From assembly GCA_030512295.1 (NCBI GenBank), contig JAULSR010000002.1, forward strand, positions 1,674,001-1,738,000: a DNA stretch of 64,000 bases. The letters are read 5' to 3'. Below the pieces are notes generated by a model. The model had not been told where the DNA came from. It saw only the letters and a list, made by a program, of their open reading frames with translations, and ran no database searches. The stretch is from Bombardia bombarda (lineage: Eukaryota > Ascomycota > Sordariomycetes > Sordariales > Lasiosphaeriaceae). A program made the translations under genes and the position numbers. Shown piece by piece: positions 35,303 through 47,735 of the stretch; the first letter of the stretch is position 1, and every line of letters starts with the position of its first letter.

Positions 35303-37586
35303 TTAGAGAGCAACAGCGAGGAACATCATGGCCAACGCGAAGCCGAAGCCAGTGTTGACACGGCTGCTGCCGCTGACGGTGACGAAGCCCGACTGGGAGG
35401 CGGTGGGGCGGAACACGCCGGTGCCGGTGCCGACGGGGGCAGCGGTGGTCAGGGTAGAGCCGGTGATGAGGGCGGGACCGGAGCCGGGGCTGGTGGACGA
35501 GGCCTCGGGGGCGGTGGTGGGGGCGGGGATGACAGCGACGGCACCGGTGGAGTCAGTGTTGAAGCCAACCTGGGGGAGGGTCAGGGTGCTGGAGACAACC
35601 ACGGTGGTGCTCGAGTTCTCGATGGTGGAGCCGGCCTCGTCAGTGCAGGGCACGACAGTGGTGGTGTCAATGGTGATGGTAGTGTAGACGGGGGCGATCG
35701 AGGAAGGAGCAGCAGTGACAGTGATGTACGAGGTGACGGTAGCATCAGTGGCAATACCGGGGTTGGAGCCAGCATACGGCGCGCAGATGCCCTGGAAGTA
35801 AACGACAGCCTCAGAGACGATCGAATCAGACTCGCCGTGAGCGTAGATGCAGTTGAAGATCTCCTTGACAAAAAGAGTGTCAGGGCAGTAGCAGGCAGCA
35901 TCAGAGTTGTCCTTGCAGCCAACGCTGAACAGGAAAGTGTTCAAGCAAGACGGGACAACGTTGGGGCAGGGAAGAGTCTCGACAGGGGCGGCTGAGGTGA
36001 CAATGGCGCTGGTAACGACGGCACCAGTAGAGGTAGCAATAACCGAGGTGCCAACATCGACGGCCGACGAAGAAGCAACGGCCGACGATTCGACGGCCGA
36101 CGAGGAAGCAACGACGGACGACTCGACAGCAGACGAAGAGGCGACAGCAGACGAAGAGGCGACAGCAGACGAAGAGACAACGACAGACGAAGAGACAACG
36201 ACAGACGAAGAGGCAACGACAGACGAGGACTCGACATCGGCAGGAACGCTGGTGGGAACCACAACGACAGCGGTAGAGCTACTAATCACGCTAGTATGGG
36301 TCTCAGTGACAGGGCAGATGGTAGTAGAAACAGCGACAGTAACAATAGTCGTGGTAGTCGAGCCAGAGCCGGCGGGGCAGTTGGTAACTGTGGGTGCGCA
36401 GCTGATGATGGTCGAGACGACAGTAGAGAATACAGTCGAGGTGCTGTCAAAGCTGGTGACGAAGGTAGTAGTGACATCCGTGGTGGGGGCAGCGGTGCTC
36501 TCAGTGACGGAAGACTCAACCGGGGCAGCGGTAGTGCTAGACTCGACGACAGCGGTGCTAGACTCAGCCGGAGCAGTGCTGCTCTCACCAGGCGCGGTGG
36601 TAGACTCAGCCGGAGCGGTAGTAGACTCAGCAGGAGCGGTGGTAGACTCGGCGGGAGCAGTAGAAGACTCGGCGGGCGCAGTGCTGGACTCGGCAGGAGC
36701 AGTAGAAGACTCGGCAGGAGCGGTGGTAGACTCGGCGGGAGCGGTGCTGCTCTCAGCAGGAGCAGTAGTAGTCTCGCCAGGCGCGGTGGTGGTCTCGCCG
36801 GGAGCAGAGGTGGTCGAGGTGAGGGGAGCAGCGGAGCTGGTGGTGCTCACAACAGAAGCAGCACTAGTGGAAGAAGCCTCAGTCGAGGTAGCCTCAGTCG
36901 AGATAGCCTTGGTCGAGGTAGCCTTGGTCGAGGTGGTCTTGGTGCTGGTCTTGGGAGGGACAGTGCTGGAAGCAGTGCCGCAGTCGAAGGAAACAGTAGG
37001 GACCTGAATGCTGCAGCTGGGCTTGGGCTTGTTGACCTGGGGAGGGAAGACGATGGTCACGTTGGTGGCACCACCGCACTGGCTGTTCACGACCGTGGTT
37101 CCCGACTTCTTGCACGAGTTACGGTGCTTGCAGGTCGACCCATCGGGCATATCGTAGTGGAACTCGAGGTCGCAGTCGAACTCGGGCTGGACGTGGATGG
37201 AGCCCAGAGAAAACTTTTGAACGGTAGGACCGCAGCCAAACGAAGGCGACTTGTTCTTATCCGACGAACAGGTTCCACTGATGCCCTTGCCGGTGCGAGG
37301 AGCGAACCGCTTTCCAGATCCGCCCGCAGTCCAGCCCTTGAAGCTAAAGTCGCCATACTGGAAGTTGCCCGCCTGGGGAATAAGATCCTCAAAGGTGAAA
37401 CCAGACTTTTGCTTATCGGTACACTTGTTGTCCGTGTTGCTGGGGCAAGTGAAAGGGGGTGCGTTGTTGAAGCCCTATAATCACCGTGTGTAAGTCAAGT
37501 TGAACAACTCCAGGATGGAAGGAAGGTGAACGTACAGTGGCTGCTACGCTGGCAACCAGGGCGAGGATGGGGATGCTGTGCAACAT
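35303..37586 (-). CDS. CFEM-domain, Ser/Thr-rich GPI-anchored cell wall protein
   Basis: Predicted secreted wall or plasma-membrane protein; CFEM domains are known from haem binding and virulence-related wall proteins. The model is complement(join(35303..37474,37536..37586)), 740 aa. Exon 1 (51 nt) is the signal peptide (MLHSIPILALVASVAAT); the intron is 61 nt. Next is a Cys-containing N-terminal domain (about 18-175: PPFTCPSNTDNKCTDKQKSG, then GTCSSDKNKSPSFGCG). Low-complexity repeats follow: TSTKA/TSTEA, about ten copies of APAES(T/S)T, then long VVASSS runs. The CFEM domain lies near the C-terminus (LPCPNVVPSCLNTF, then AACYCPD) and shows seven cysteines where eight are usual. The tail FALAMMFLAVAL fits a GPI signal. 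Long antisense frames here are shadows of the repeats. Confidence 0.9.
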
Positions 37587-40500
37587 GTTGACAGACTTCT
37601 TTCTGTGTTACAAATGTGGATAGTGGGAAAACGATAGACTGGTGTTCCTGTTTGGTAAAGCTGGGCGAATCTGGCGCCTTCAGCTGGTCAACGAGAGAGG
37701 ACGGAACAGTAAGAAACGAAAGATGGAGCAAAGAAGCGAATGGCTTTGACTCCGGTTGAACAGCTTGTTGAGATGTTGGAAAAAGAAAAAGAAATCCACA
37801 ATATGAAAGGTCTTGTATGATACGAGAGAGGAAAGAGGAAAGGAAGTGTATCACGGCTTGGGAGGGCCGGCCACTTCTGATATAGCAACTCGAGATGCAC
37901 GACTCTCGACCAACCCACTGGGGTTCTGGTATAAGGCAGGGGGCCGAGAAGCCAGCCAGGGTCTCAGTCATTGTGTCTTTGATCATTGTTGACTCTCCAC
38001 ATGGCGCCGCTAGCTGTATCCGCAGTGTTTAAAGCCATGAGGAAGAGTAGACAGCCAGTCGTAGAAGCGTCTTGCAGTGGATGTTGCCCAGATTAGCATA
38101 GCGAGAAGACCCGAATTATCCGCCAGGGCGAGTAATCATTGAAGGCCGCACCCGCACACGATGCAACAGACTCAACCATCGGGTTTCTTTTTTCTCGCCG
38201 CGATGCAACCTGTCAAGGGTCGAGGGCCAGAGGTTGAGGTCCATGCTCCACAGTCCACACAACGACGGACGTCGTTGCGCCTCGAGCTCTGAGTGTCGCG
38301 CGGCTCCAAGCCCAGAGACAGGGGCTCGCATCCAAGACAATGAGCTGGCAGGGGTTGTGCTGTCTCCAGCAGTTCACCCTTGGTTAGTCCAGGGGCCATT
38401 CAGATCCCGACAAGGAACAGGGATGGGGTAACAGGTGCCCAGCGCTAGCCAATCGGTTACACGTTCGCCGCTAGAACAAGTGAGCGTCTCGAAAAACGGT
38501 GAGAAGACCGCCTGCACAAAGTAGCGTACTGGATAAAACACAGAAACCAGGAGACGATTCCACCTGATCTAACTGATCTACTGCTGCGGCGGCACGGCGG
38601 CAGTTAGACTGGCGTCTGACTGCCAGGTCCGTTGGCCGCGCGCTTGCTGTTTGAAGGCAGCGGCGCTTGATCGCTTCTAATTCGGTATTTCCAGAGTGGT
38701 GTTCTTTTTTTCGGCCAGCATCTCCCACAACAAAAAGCTGCTGTGGGCATTGCTGGCAATGAAAAATCACGCTCAAAGCTGGCAGCGCCACGCCAGGTAA
38801 AAAGTAATCCAGATACCATCAACACGAGGTTTGAACCATGTGTTCAGGGAAAGGTCATGTTTGTTCGTGGTGCGTGTGAACGTGATGATGCGCGCACAAG
38901 TGAATTCAAGTTTGTTGCTTGTTCTTGAATCGAAGGGTGCCCAAAAGTGTACAACCTGAAACCAAGACACTGCTCAGCCACGGCAAGCGCGCTACTGCAG
39001 GTACGAAGCGCAGTCACCACACCCAATCGATTCCTCCCGACGTCCAGGTTTCGAGCCAAAGGCCAATCGCCCCGTTTGTCATCACCCCACAGTGGTCTAT
39101 GCCTAATTCGATTAGCAACGGCGGTTCGACCTGCCCGGCTCGACTGCTCAATCCAGAACACCATCCCTGGTCTCGCGCCAATTTGTCGCCATTTTGAGCC
39201 TGTCAACTCCGCCAAAGAGGATAACGCTTGGACTCTCAGCCCCCTGATGAAGCTCCACACGCCATCGACTGCCCTAGCTTTGCCTAGCCTCCTCACAGGC
39301 AATCGCGCTCTTTCATCCACACCGACGGCAACATCACGGTTTAACGAGTGCAGCTCGGCAAGTCGAACGGAGGTCTCTCGCTCTGCCAGCTCTGCCAGCT
39401 CTGGAACGCAGAGCTAGGAGCAAACATCAACAGCGCAAAGCCAACTCGATGTGTTGGAAAATGTCATTGTCTTAAATATCTGGCCAACAAACAGCGCCAA
39501 ATGCTGAGAAGCTGACCGATTAGGGCAATGTGTTTCGTCATGATGGACGCCCGCACTTTTCCCAGAATGGCACCGACAGCAGTACCCTTGGTGGACGTCA
39601 ACATGTTTCATGTTTCAGCCATCTCCCAGCTTCACAAACCATGGCTTGGGAACCAATCAGCCCACGGACGGCACCGAGCGACGGCGGGTCTTGCATCAGA
39701 TTCAGGAGTCAGTTGTGAATTGTGATGCATACCGTCTACCGTGCTTGACCTTAATCACCGCACAGTCAAATTTACGCCCAAGCTTAACCGTCAACAGCCA
39801 CCGTTCATTGCGACCGTGACCACTCTCTCCTATACTCCTGAACGCCAGAATAGTGCCATCGAAATGGCACAGATGAGGTCTGAGCAGACGGCTGCTCTCG
39901 ATTGTCGCCAACATCCACCTGTCAGTTCTGCTAGCAAGCACCTAGTGCACAAAGTGACAATTTATTTTCCTTCGCCTCTGTTCCTTCGCGCTTTGCCCTC
40001 TTTCCCGTGCCTTCCTGCCTTGTGACCAGAACTGCAATCTCCAGAATGTTTGACGTCGGTCAACTGCGCATCCGTCGGCGCTGAGTCGGACATTCATGAA
40101 CACCCGCCGTCTCATGTGCGGCCAGCGTGACACATACTAATCCAGAAGCCCCCACTACCCGCCAGTTAGTAGAACCTGCCTCCATCAACTCTAGCGACCA
40201 GAGCAGCATTTTCAGCTTCCAACCCAGCCCGTTTTGGATTCCATCTTCCAGATAAGGAAGACCAGGGCAAAGCCAATTTTAGCATCAAGGTCCAGAAGAC
40301 CCGGAATTCTAGGCTAGAATCTTGGGCCGGCACCAGGTAATTAGGTAGGGCAGCTCAGGCAGGTAAGATGGATTACCAAAGTTGAATGCAGGTTTATTAA
40401 CTGACACTGGGCAAAGATCGACAGTCTGGCCCAGAGTGTGGGATTGATTCACTTCCCGCCCGCGAGCCGCTGCAAAGTTTGGACATCACAAACACAGAGT

Positions 40501-43023
40501 TGATCGACAGACGTCTTCTTCGGTGGCCACCTAAAACCTATCATGCACATCGTCGGCGTCGTCAAACAAACCGAGACTTTCTCATCGGCACTTGAAATCG
40601 TCTGATGATTCCGTCGCCATGCATCTTACTTGATGATTATCAGTGTCAAAGGTGATTTAGACAGGCATGTCATGTCCATCTGGCCTTCGGGTAGCCGGCA
40701 CCCTCCCCTACCACTCCCTGGCACCGTATTGAAGAATCTCTTGGCAGGGGATCCATCGTCCCCTGAGTCCGTCTTCATCCTCATTTCTTGACTCTTAAGG
40801 ACTCAGCGCCATTTCTTCTTGCACCTAACGTTATTTTGTCCAGATCGGACCACAGCGTGCAACCAATGACCAGAATGACCAGGAAACCAGGGAGAGAGAC
40901 TGGGGGACCTAGCAAGCTTGGAAGCCAAGCCAAAAAGTCGCATGGCCTGACGGCTTTCCAGTCTGCTTTCTGCCCTCGTCCCCGGCCCCGTTTCCGGGAA
41001 CGCAAAACCCATGGACATAATAATCTTAGGTACCAATAGTTGCAATCTGTTAAAGATGCTAGTCCAGAGGGGAAAATTGACCACCAAATATTCGAGCTCC
41101 ACTAACAGATAACACATCGGTCAACCGGCACATCTCCACCCACGACATACCGACCTACCCGCTCAGGGGCTGTTTTTCTCTCTCTTTTTTTTTTTTAAGT
41201 TTGTTTCGACTTTTGCTGCGGCGAACGTCGGTAGCTCGCTTCGTCTCGTCACGCTCGTATTCCCCCCTTCTCGATAGATACAAAACAGACCACTGCTCAT
41301 CTTCAACGTCTGTGTGACACGATTGTTCGTTTTCCCCTTTTTCTGTTTTGATCGCTCACTCTGGAGGATCAACCTCATCACAGATTGAAGAATCAATGCG
41401 GCGATCTTCAAGAGTTGAAATAGTTCATGGCAACAAGGGGGTCTCGTCAACTTACTCGTCCTTCTACTTCCCCATTTCTCGGTAACCTGGGATGTAAGTG
41501 CAGTGTTTAAACTCGCCTTAGTACTGTACCTACTGAATGAGGATCCGGCCAAGTCTCAAGTATACAATCAACTAAGGCAACTCGCTTGCCCCATCTCCAC
41601 GAACCCCCAATGACACTTATTACACTCAACTGCGACGGGTTTTGAGGTCGTGTAACCAGCACTTCATGCCATTCGTGACAAGTATCATACCTACCTATCA
41701 CCAAACCAACCCTCCCCCAATCACCAATCCACCAGTCTAGTACTGCACAGAGAAAGGGCGTCCATCACACGAGGCAACGTGCGATCCCAAAACATGCCTC
41801 GACCCCCTTCCTAATAACCAAAAGCTGCACAATCACTGTAGCACGAAGACGACGTTGACGGTGGCGGGGTGGTAACCCTAACGGCGACAAGGGGCCCTGC
41901 CCTGTTGTATCTCAATACCCCAGACAAACAGCCGTCCCGGTTCCTGTTCCGTCCATGTGCAGTGGTGTGATTGTGCACTAGACCGTTAAAGTACCTGGCA
42001 TGCGGCGCAGATTTTCTTTTTGTCGATCCGCGCACACGATAGTTGGTTCCCCCCTCCCTGTGCATAACACACTTTGTTTGGCGGCGAGGGTATCAAATCA
42101 GGGGGCGAGGTGAGGCGGCGCTGTCGACGACGACGAGCGAGTCTTTGGAATTGTTTCAATGGCTTTTTATTCTGTATAACCTCAACAGATGTTGGATCTA
42201 GTGTTGTTTGTTGAGGCGATGATGGCTTATGGGGCTGGCCGTCAGCATCGTAGCCGGATGGGCTATTGATAGTTACCGATGATATATTTACCGGCAGCTT
42301 GTTTTCGCAAACACGGGGTGAAAAGGGTCTTTCAGTTGGCTGCTGTTCTGTTTAGGAGTTGTTTGGTTATGCTGGAATAAAATAACATAATCCTTTCGCC
42401 AACAGATTGTTTGTTTACATGTGTTCTTGGACCTGTTTGTAAGTCCGATTTGGACGTTTCAAACTTTGTCTTGTTTTTGTCTATTCTAAGCTTTTTTGTC
42501 TGATTCGACTCGGAAATGTATATTATTATGGAAATGCTGAAAAAAAAGAACTGCCATCATTAGCTGAATTTGTGACACTCAAACACGTCGCCATTTTAAC
42601 TACCAAACTTGAATTATTTTAATGACCTTTTAGCTCTTACTCACTGTAGCAGATTATGATTCCATCATAATCATCTCTGGTCATACCTACCAGGTGCCAT
42701 AATCACCACACTTTGCTATATCACAAATACATACGAGTACCTAGTATAGACCAAATGTGCTGGATATTAGTTTTGCTGCGGCAACTCTAAATGGATTGTG
42801 AATGCCTGCTAATGTGTTATCTAAAATGGTATGTACAAAGAGTTTTGTACTTTAGAAATAAATGCAAGAATGAAAAGCGAACAGTCAATACCAGCAACTC
42901 ATTGTTCAGGGGCATAAGGTGCCCTACAGTTGCCTATAATCATCAAAGTCATATTCCAGCTACCCCTTCCTTCGCTAACCAGTTCCAAAACATCAAGGCA
43001 ACCTAACAAACTTACGTCCTGAT
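37587..43023. other. Gene-poor region, about 5.4 kb
   Basis: Upstream promoter region of the CFEM gene and 3' side of VMS1. I see no gene, tRNA or mobile element. Pyrimidine-rich DNA near 41170-41190 and scattered TAGGTA words are the only visible patterns. Confidence 0.5.
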
Positions 43024-45000
43024 TCACTCACTGCCCTGCATCCGCTTAATCCTCTCCTCCGCCGCCCTCGCCCGCCGCTCCCTATCCAACCTCAACTTTT
43101 GCTCCGGCGTCAACTCCCTCTCCTCCTGCTTCCTCATCTCCCGTGCCGTCTTGGGCAACATCCCGCCCAATAAACGCGAGCCCTTGCGTACACTATCCAC
43201 AGCCTTTGGCCCCTCAACCTTCAACCGCTCCTCCTCTGCCTTGCGTCTCTCCTCCTCCTTGCCATCCTTCTCCTTCCGCTCCCTCTCGGTCCGCTTCTCG
43301 GCTTCCTCCTTGGTGAGAGCAGTCGGCACGCGGGCGGCTTCCCAGTCCCAAGCGGCCTCGCCGAGCTCGCCCCGGGCAACTCGGAACGCATCGCGTGTCG
43401 CCCGGTCTCCGGCGAGTTCAAACGGTGTCTTGCCCTCGGCGTTTAAGATCGTGGGGTCGGCGCCGCCGCGCGTTAACAAACCTGTCACGAGTGGGACTGA
43501 GTTTTGGGCGGCTGCGAGATGGAGAACGGTCGGGGCGTGGTGGTTCTGTTGTGTGTCTGCCGGCTGGAAGCGGAAGTTTGCGTCCAGAGACTCGCTCGTG
43601 ATATACGATAGCAGTGCGGGAAGTTTGGAGCGGCGGACCATGGCTTGCAGTTGAGATGTGTGCAAAATGGCGGTCTCCTCCTCCTCTGTTCGCTCTGGTG
43701 TTGGCTTTGGTGGCGTTTTTGGTCTTTGGGCTTTCAATCCAGCGTCGGCAGGGCTGGCCTCTGCAGGAGGAACAATCTCCTTCACCTTCAGCCGAGTGAG
43801 CTCAATAAAAGCCTGCATGAGCTCGTTTTGTGTTGCTCTCCGCGTGTTGAAGGGGAACCCCCGGATACGGGTGTCGTTGGCACGAAGCACTTGGCCGTCA
43901 TAGGGCCCAAACAACGTCCGCCTGTTCGTCATCCCCGTCGCTCGGATAAATAGTAGATCGGAGGTGTCGATGAGCGACTTCCAGTCCTTGAGAAGCCCAC
44001 GAACATCGTCCACGAGGGCCTGCTCGTTGTACCGACGGATTGAAGCACCGGCCGAGTGGGCGGCGCCTTTCGCGTTATCGTTCGCAGACTGCGAACCACC
44101 TTGCTTCCGCCGCGTAGTGTATCGATGGAACGTCTTATGGGCGAGCACAATGGCATCCCTGTTGGGCTGCCTAGTCTTTTGGTGTTTGGTCATCTTTGGA
44201 GCCAGGGAGACCACCATAGCGGCAAAATGACCTCCGCCGATCATGCAGAGAAAGACATGGCGGCCTTTGAAGGGTTCAGGGATACTACTTTCGTCTTTGG
44301 GGATCTTGGGCACCCCAATGGGGGCTAGTTGCCTCTCCTTGATCACCGCCACAATGTCGTCCTCCTTTGCCAGCTCTTCTGGAGTGAATAGGGCCTTGTA
44401 TATTCCGAAATGTGTGTTGTCTGGGAGCGAGGGAGAGTTGAACCAAACCAATGGCTGGTTTCCGCCGCCTCGCTGCTTCGTCTTGAGCCCGCCCTCTATG
44501 TCCTCATCGCCGTGATCTTGCTTGTCGGCCAAGGTGGCCTGCTTCTTCAATAGTGCCGTGAGCGTTGTGTCCCGACGGGAAGCTTCGTCCCGTTCATCTT
44601 CACTGTCTGATAAGTCAGACCCAGAAATGCTTTCATCCAGGTCTTCGACAAGCTTCTCGAACTCGTTTTCAGATACTGGTGTGAGACCGTTTAGCTTCTG
44701 CTTGAGGTTGTAGTGGTGGAAGTCGGTCTTTAGGTGGTGTCTTTTCTCCTGTGCTGTTGCGAAAACTGAGCTACAGAGAGAACATGCCAATGCTGCGTCG
44801 GGGCCTTCAGGATCGTCGGGTGAAGACTCCTGGGGGCGCGTCTGGGCGCTTGTCCGTTCGATCGTGGCATCTACATCTGCATCCGCGGCTGCGTCCGACT
44901 TGAGAGAGAGGGAGTTGACGATCTCTTGGGGGAGGTCGTAGACGTATAGCAACCGCCTTGGAAGCTCGCCTGTCTTCTTCGCTGAGGCCACTAGATCCAT
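43024..45000 (-). CDS. VMS1: Vms1/ANKZF1 peptidyl-tRNA endonuclease
   Basis: Vms1 releases stalled nascent chains from 60S ribosomes by cutting peptidyl-tRNA, works with Cdc48, and protects mitochondria. Single exon, 658 aa; the first in-frame ATG is at 45000 (upstream only TTG). A C2H2 zinc finger lies at about 73-96 (CSLCSSVF, then KRHHLKTDFHH). The VLRF1 catalytic domain spans about 180-420, with IGGGHFAAMVVSLAP and the key glutamine at about 300 in TRRKQGGSQS. Ankyrin-like repeats are at about 520-590 (TVLHLAAAQNSVPLVTGLL, then GKTPFELAGD). A basic coiled coil ends in RLDRERRARAAEERIKRM, which fits the Cdc48/VCP-interacting motif. Domain order matches the family. It is transcribed away from the pirin gene. 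Confidence 0.95.
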   Translation of the reverse strand: MDLVASAKKTGELPRRLLYVYDLPQEIVNSLSLKSDAAADADVDATIERTSAQTRPQESSPDDPEGPDAALACSLCSSVFATAQEKRHHLKTDFHHYNLKQKLNGLTPVSENEFEKLVEDLDESISGSDLSDSEDERDEASRRDTTLTALLKKQATLADKQDHGDEDIEGGLKTKQRGGGNQPLVWFNSPSLPDNTHFGIYKALFTPEELAKEDDIVAVIKERQLAPIGVPKIPKDESSIPEPFKGRHVFLCMIGGGHFAAMVVSLAPKMTKHQKTRQPNRDAIVLAHKTFHRYTTRRKQGGSQSANDNAKGAAHSAGASIRRYNEQALVDDVRGLLKDWKSLIDTSDLLFIRATGMTNRRTLFGPYDGQVLRANDTRIRGFPFNTRRATQNELMQAFIELTRLKVKEIVPPAEASPADAGLKAQRPKTPPKPTPERTEEEETAILHTSQLQAMVRRSKLPALLSYITSESLDANFRFQPADTQQNHHAPTVLHLAAAQNSVPLVTGLLTRGGADPTILNAEGKTPFELAGDRATRDAFRVARGELGEAAWDWEAARVPTALTKEEAEKRTERERKEKDGKEEERRKAEEERLKVEGPKAVDSVRKGSRLLGGMLPKTAREMRKQEERELTPEQKLRLDRERRARAAEERIKRMQGSE

Positions 45001-46008
45001 GTTTTCGACTTGTTTATTTTTGTATTTGTGTGTAATTATGATTGCCGAGTGAATTAGAAACAATTAGAGTGGAGAGCTCGAGTCTGGGAGTTTGCTGGTG
45101 CGATCGAGCTCCATGGCGGGGCAGGCATCTTTATCAGTGGACGATACGTGCCCGAACGAGTCACACCGAACTCACTGTGACTGCCATACAAAACCCTAAC
45201 TCTAGCCTAATTAATTACTATGTTTGTCGACATTACAGCTGAGCTTTCTCCAAACTCGTCGGTCTGGTGTTGGATTTGGCATGATGCCAGAAAAAGAAGA
45301 GTTTACTGAACCTAAATATCAGGTTTGAGTCTACTATGAATACCATCATTCCGTACTTTAAATATCTTGACTTTTTAGAAGTCTACCTGTCTTGCCTGGG
45401 TATGGCTCATTACGTAGGTAACCTATGATGTAAGAGGGAGAATTCCATGGTGGGGGCGGGGACGGCGATTGCTAGCGGCGCTATGGTCACTGGATAATCA
45501 TAAGGTAAGCATCCGTCAGCGCTCACGGGGGGCACTTGCCTTGTCCGATCAGAAATCGATTATCAATCCCACTGCTCGCCAACGCCAGAACACTGATGGT
45601 AGTGTGTCTCATTATCAAGAGTCTGGAACAAAGCGGATATGCATCATTTACTTATGAAAACGCTTTCTCTCAATTGTCATTAACTAAGGTAGTAAGTATA
45701 TAGCTAAGTAGTGTGGTATATGGAATGCTCACCAAATCATTTCGTTATCATTGCCAACTGCCTGTAGACTGTTTCTCGATATTTTCGAGAAGCATCTTTG
45801 TCTGGTTTCCATCTTGGTATAAATGAAGTGCTTGTTTCTTGCCTTGTCGAATTTTACTATTTTCCTTTCCATCACCATCATCTATTACGACTCGATACTC
45901 TAACTAGCACTCGAGAGTAGTTTACACCTTTTCAAGAACACATTTTCACTGAACACAGACAACACTGCAACCGTTCCATCCAGCGCAGAACAGCAACACC
46001 AACATCTC
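45001..46008. other. Divergent promoter region, VMS1 / pirin
   Basis: About 1 kb between divergent starts. No coding frame is supported. The last ~150 bp before the pirin ATG is CA/CT-rich, like a fungal 5' UTR. Confidence 0.5.
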
Positions 46009-46899
46009 ATGATCAACACAGCCAAGACTGTTATATCCACCATGTCCAAGTCACTTCATCAAGCAAAGATCACCCCCCATCGGTCGTCTGCCAGAGGCCA
46101 CAGCGACCACGGCTGGCTCAACACATACCACTCGTTCAGCTTCGCCGACTGGTACAACCCAAAGTTCTCAAACTTCGGCTCCCTGCGCGTCCTGAACGAG
46201 GACCGCGTCAAGGCCAACTCGGGCTTCCCCACCCACCCGCACCGCGACTTTGAGATATTCAGCTACATCCTCTCGGGCGAGCTCACCCACCGCGACTCCA
46301 TGCTCAAGAAGGGCGCCGAGGGCGGGCAGTCGGGCCGCTTCTTCCGCATGCGCCGCGGCGACGTGCAGTTCACCACCGGCGGCACGGGCATCGCGCACTC
46401 CGAGTTTAACGAGCACACCAAGGACACCGTCCACTTCCTGCAGATATGGGTCCTCCCGTGGGCCAGGGGCCTGGCGCCCCGGTACCACACGCTTCACTTC
46501 GACGAGGAGGACAAGCGCAGGGGCTTCGTCAAGATCCTAAGCCCGTTGAAGGGAGGCGTGGACGCGACCGCAGAGCAGGAGAAGGCGGCGGAGCCAAGGG
46601 CGCCGGGTACGATACCCATCCATGCCGACTTTGTCATGGCGGCGGGCATAGTCGCGCCGGGCAGCACGTTCGAGTGGGTTGCCGGGGGGAAGGCGACTGA
46701 GGCGACGAAGAGGAAGGTCTATGTGCACTTGCCCATGACCAAGGGTGGCAAGTCCAAGATTAGACTCGACGGCAGGGACGATGCGATTCTTGAAGAGGGC
46801 GACGGAGCATTTGTGGAGGGAGTGAATGCTGGGGATAAGCTGTCGGTAGAAAGTGTCGGCGAGGTGGAGGCAGAGGTTATTATTCTGGATACAGCTTAA
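46009..46899 (+). CDS. Pirin family protein (bicupin)
   Basis: Pirins are iron-binding bicupins; some act as quercetin dioxygenases, others as transcription cofactors. Single exon, 296 aa from ATG 46009. An ATG at 46042 (MSKSLHQAK) is also plausible and would give 285 aa. The N-terminal cupin has FGSLRVLNEDRV, then the metal-site segment FPTHPHRDFEIFSYILSGEL. The motif GDVQFTTGGTGIAHSEFNEH supplies further conserved ligands. WVLPWARGLAPRYHT and FVKILSP follow. The C-terminal cupin is more divergent and ends AEVIILDTA. The substrate is not predictable. Confidence 0.94.
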   Translation: MINTAKTVISTMSKSLHQAKITPHRSSARGHSDHGWLNTYHSFSFADWYNPKFSNFGSLRVLNEDRVKANSGFPTHPHRDFEIFSYILSGELTHRDSMLKKGAEGGQSGRFFRMRRGDVQFTTGGTGIAHSEFNEHTKDTVHFLQIWVLPWARGLAPRYHTLHFDEEDKRRGFVKILSPLKGGVDATAEQEKAAEPRAPGTIPIHADFVMAAGIVAPGSTFEWVAGGKATEATKRKVYVHLPMTKGGKSKIRLDGRDDAILEEGDGAFVEGVNAGDKLSVESVGEVEAEVIILDTA

Positions 46900-47735
46900 A
46901 ATAGAGGGACCTGCAAAGGACCACAATAAATTGGTTCCAATTGACAAATGTATTGCAGATGAACGTTGTAACTTAACATGAAGATATTAGAGTCGCTTGA
47001 CGTGCGTGACTAACTTGACTGCCTGCCACACAAGCGCCGACCCCAACCCCAATATTTCTGCCCAAACCTTCTTCGCCTCGATCCGTAGATCGATGGTGAT
47101 GAAAGAGAGAGAAATAATTCCTGCAAAAGGATGTGTTTGTGGCAAAAATTCCCTGCCAGGCCTAGACCCAACAGGAGCGGTCAGGTATGTAGTTTTCAAC
47201 TAGCAAAAACGTGATCTCGGACGAATCCTCACTGATACACGTAAAACCTCTGCACCGGGATGGGGAAAAAGAGAGAAGAAGAGAAAGAATTGGCGGGGGC
47301 TTGGGAGATTATATACGAGACAGATGGGTCTGTGCGCGCCTGCAATTTTATTGTGGAGACATGCATACAAAAACCTTGGCACGTCCGGTACGGGCCACAG
47401 GCACTTGGGAGCCGGCCGACCCCGCGATACTGTAAACGTCCTAGTACAGCTACTGTGTGTCTGACAGTGCTGAACACTGTAAGTTCCTCCTCGTGGATGT
47501 TTCACCTTATTCACCTTCTTCACTTCTGCCTACGCTTGATTCTAACAAGCTGTGTCATTCTCTCGTTCACGGAATCGGTCGACGGGTAGGCAGCGTGTGA
47601 TTTCTTTCTATTCAAGCTGGCTTTCTCCTCGTTCAAATAGCCATTGCTAGTGACATCTCTTCCTCATTAACACCGCCGCCTTCGTCTGCATCAAGAACCA
47701 GCACCACTTCTACTACTAGTACTTAAAACGTCAAC
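46900..47735. other. Intergenic region, pirin to DUF7704-like gene
   Basis: About 0.8 kb containing the pirin 3' UTR and the promoter of the next gene. No gene is supported. Confidence 0.5.

Noticed and set aside
35907..37480. Two long plus-strand open frames (366 and 394 codons) across the CFEM gene
   Set aside because: Both are antisense to the Ser/Thr/Ala repeat region and show only mirrored low-complexity repeats. The minus-strand gene has signal peptide, intron, CFEM and GPI features.
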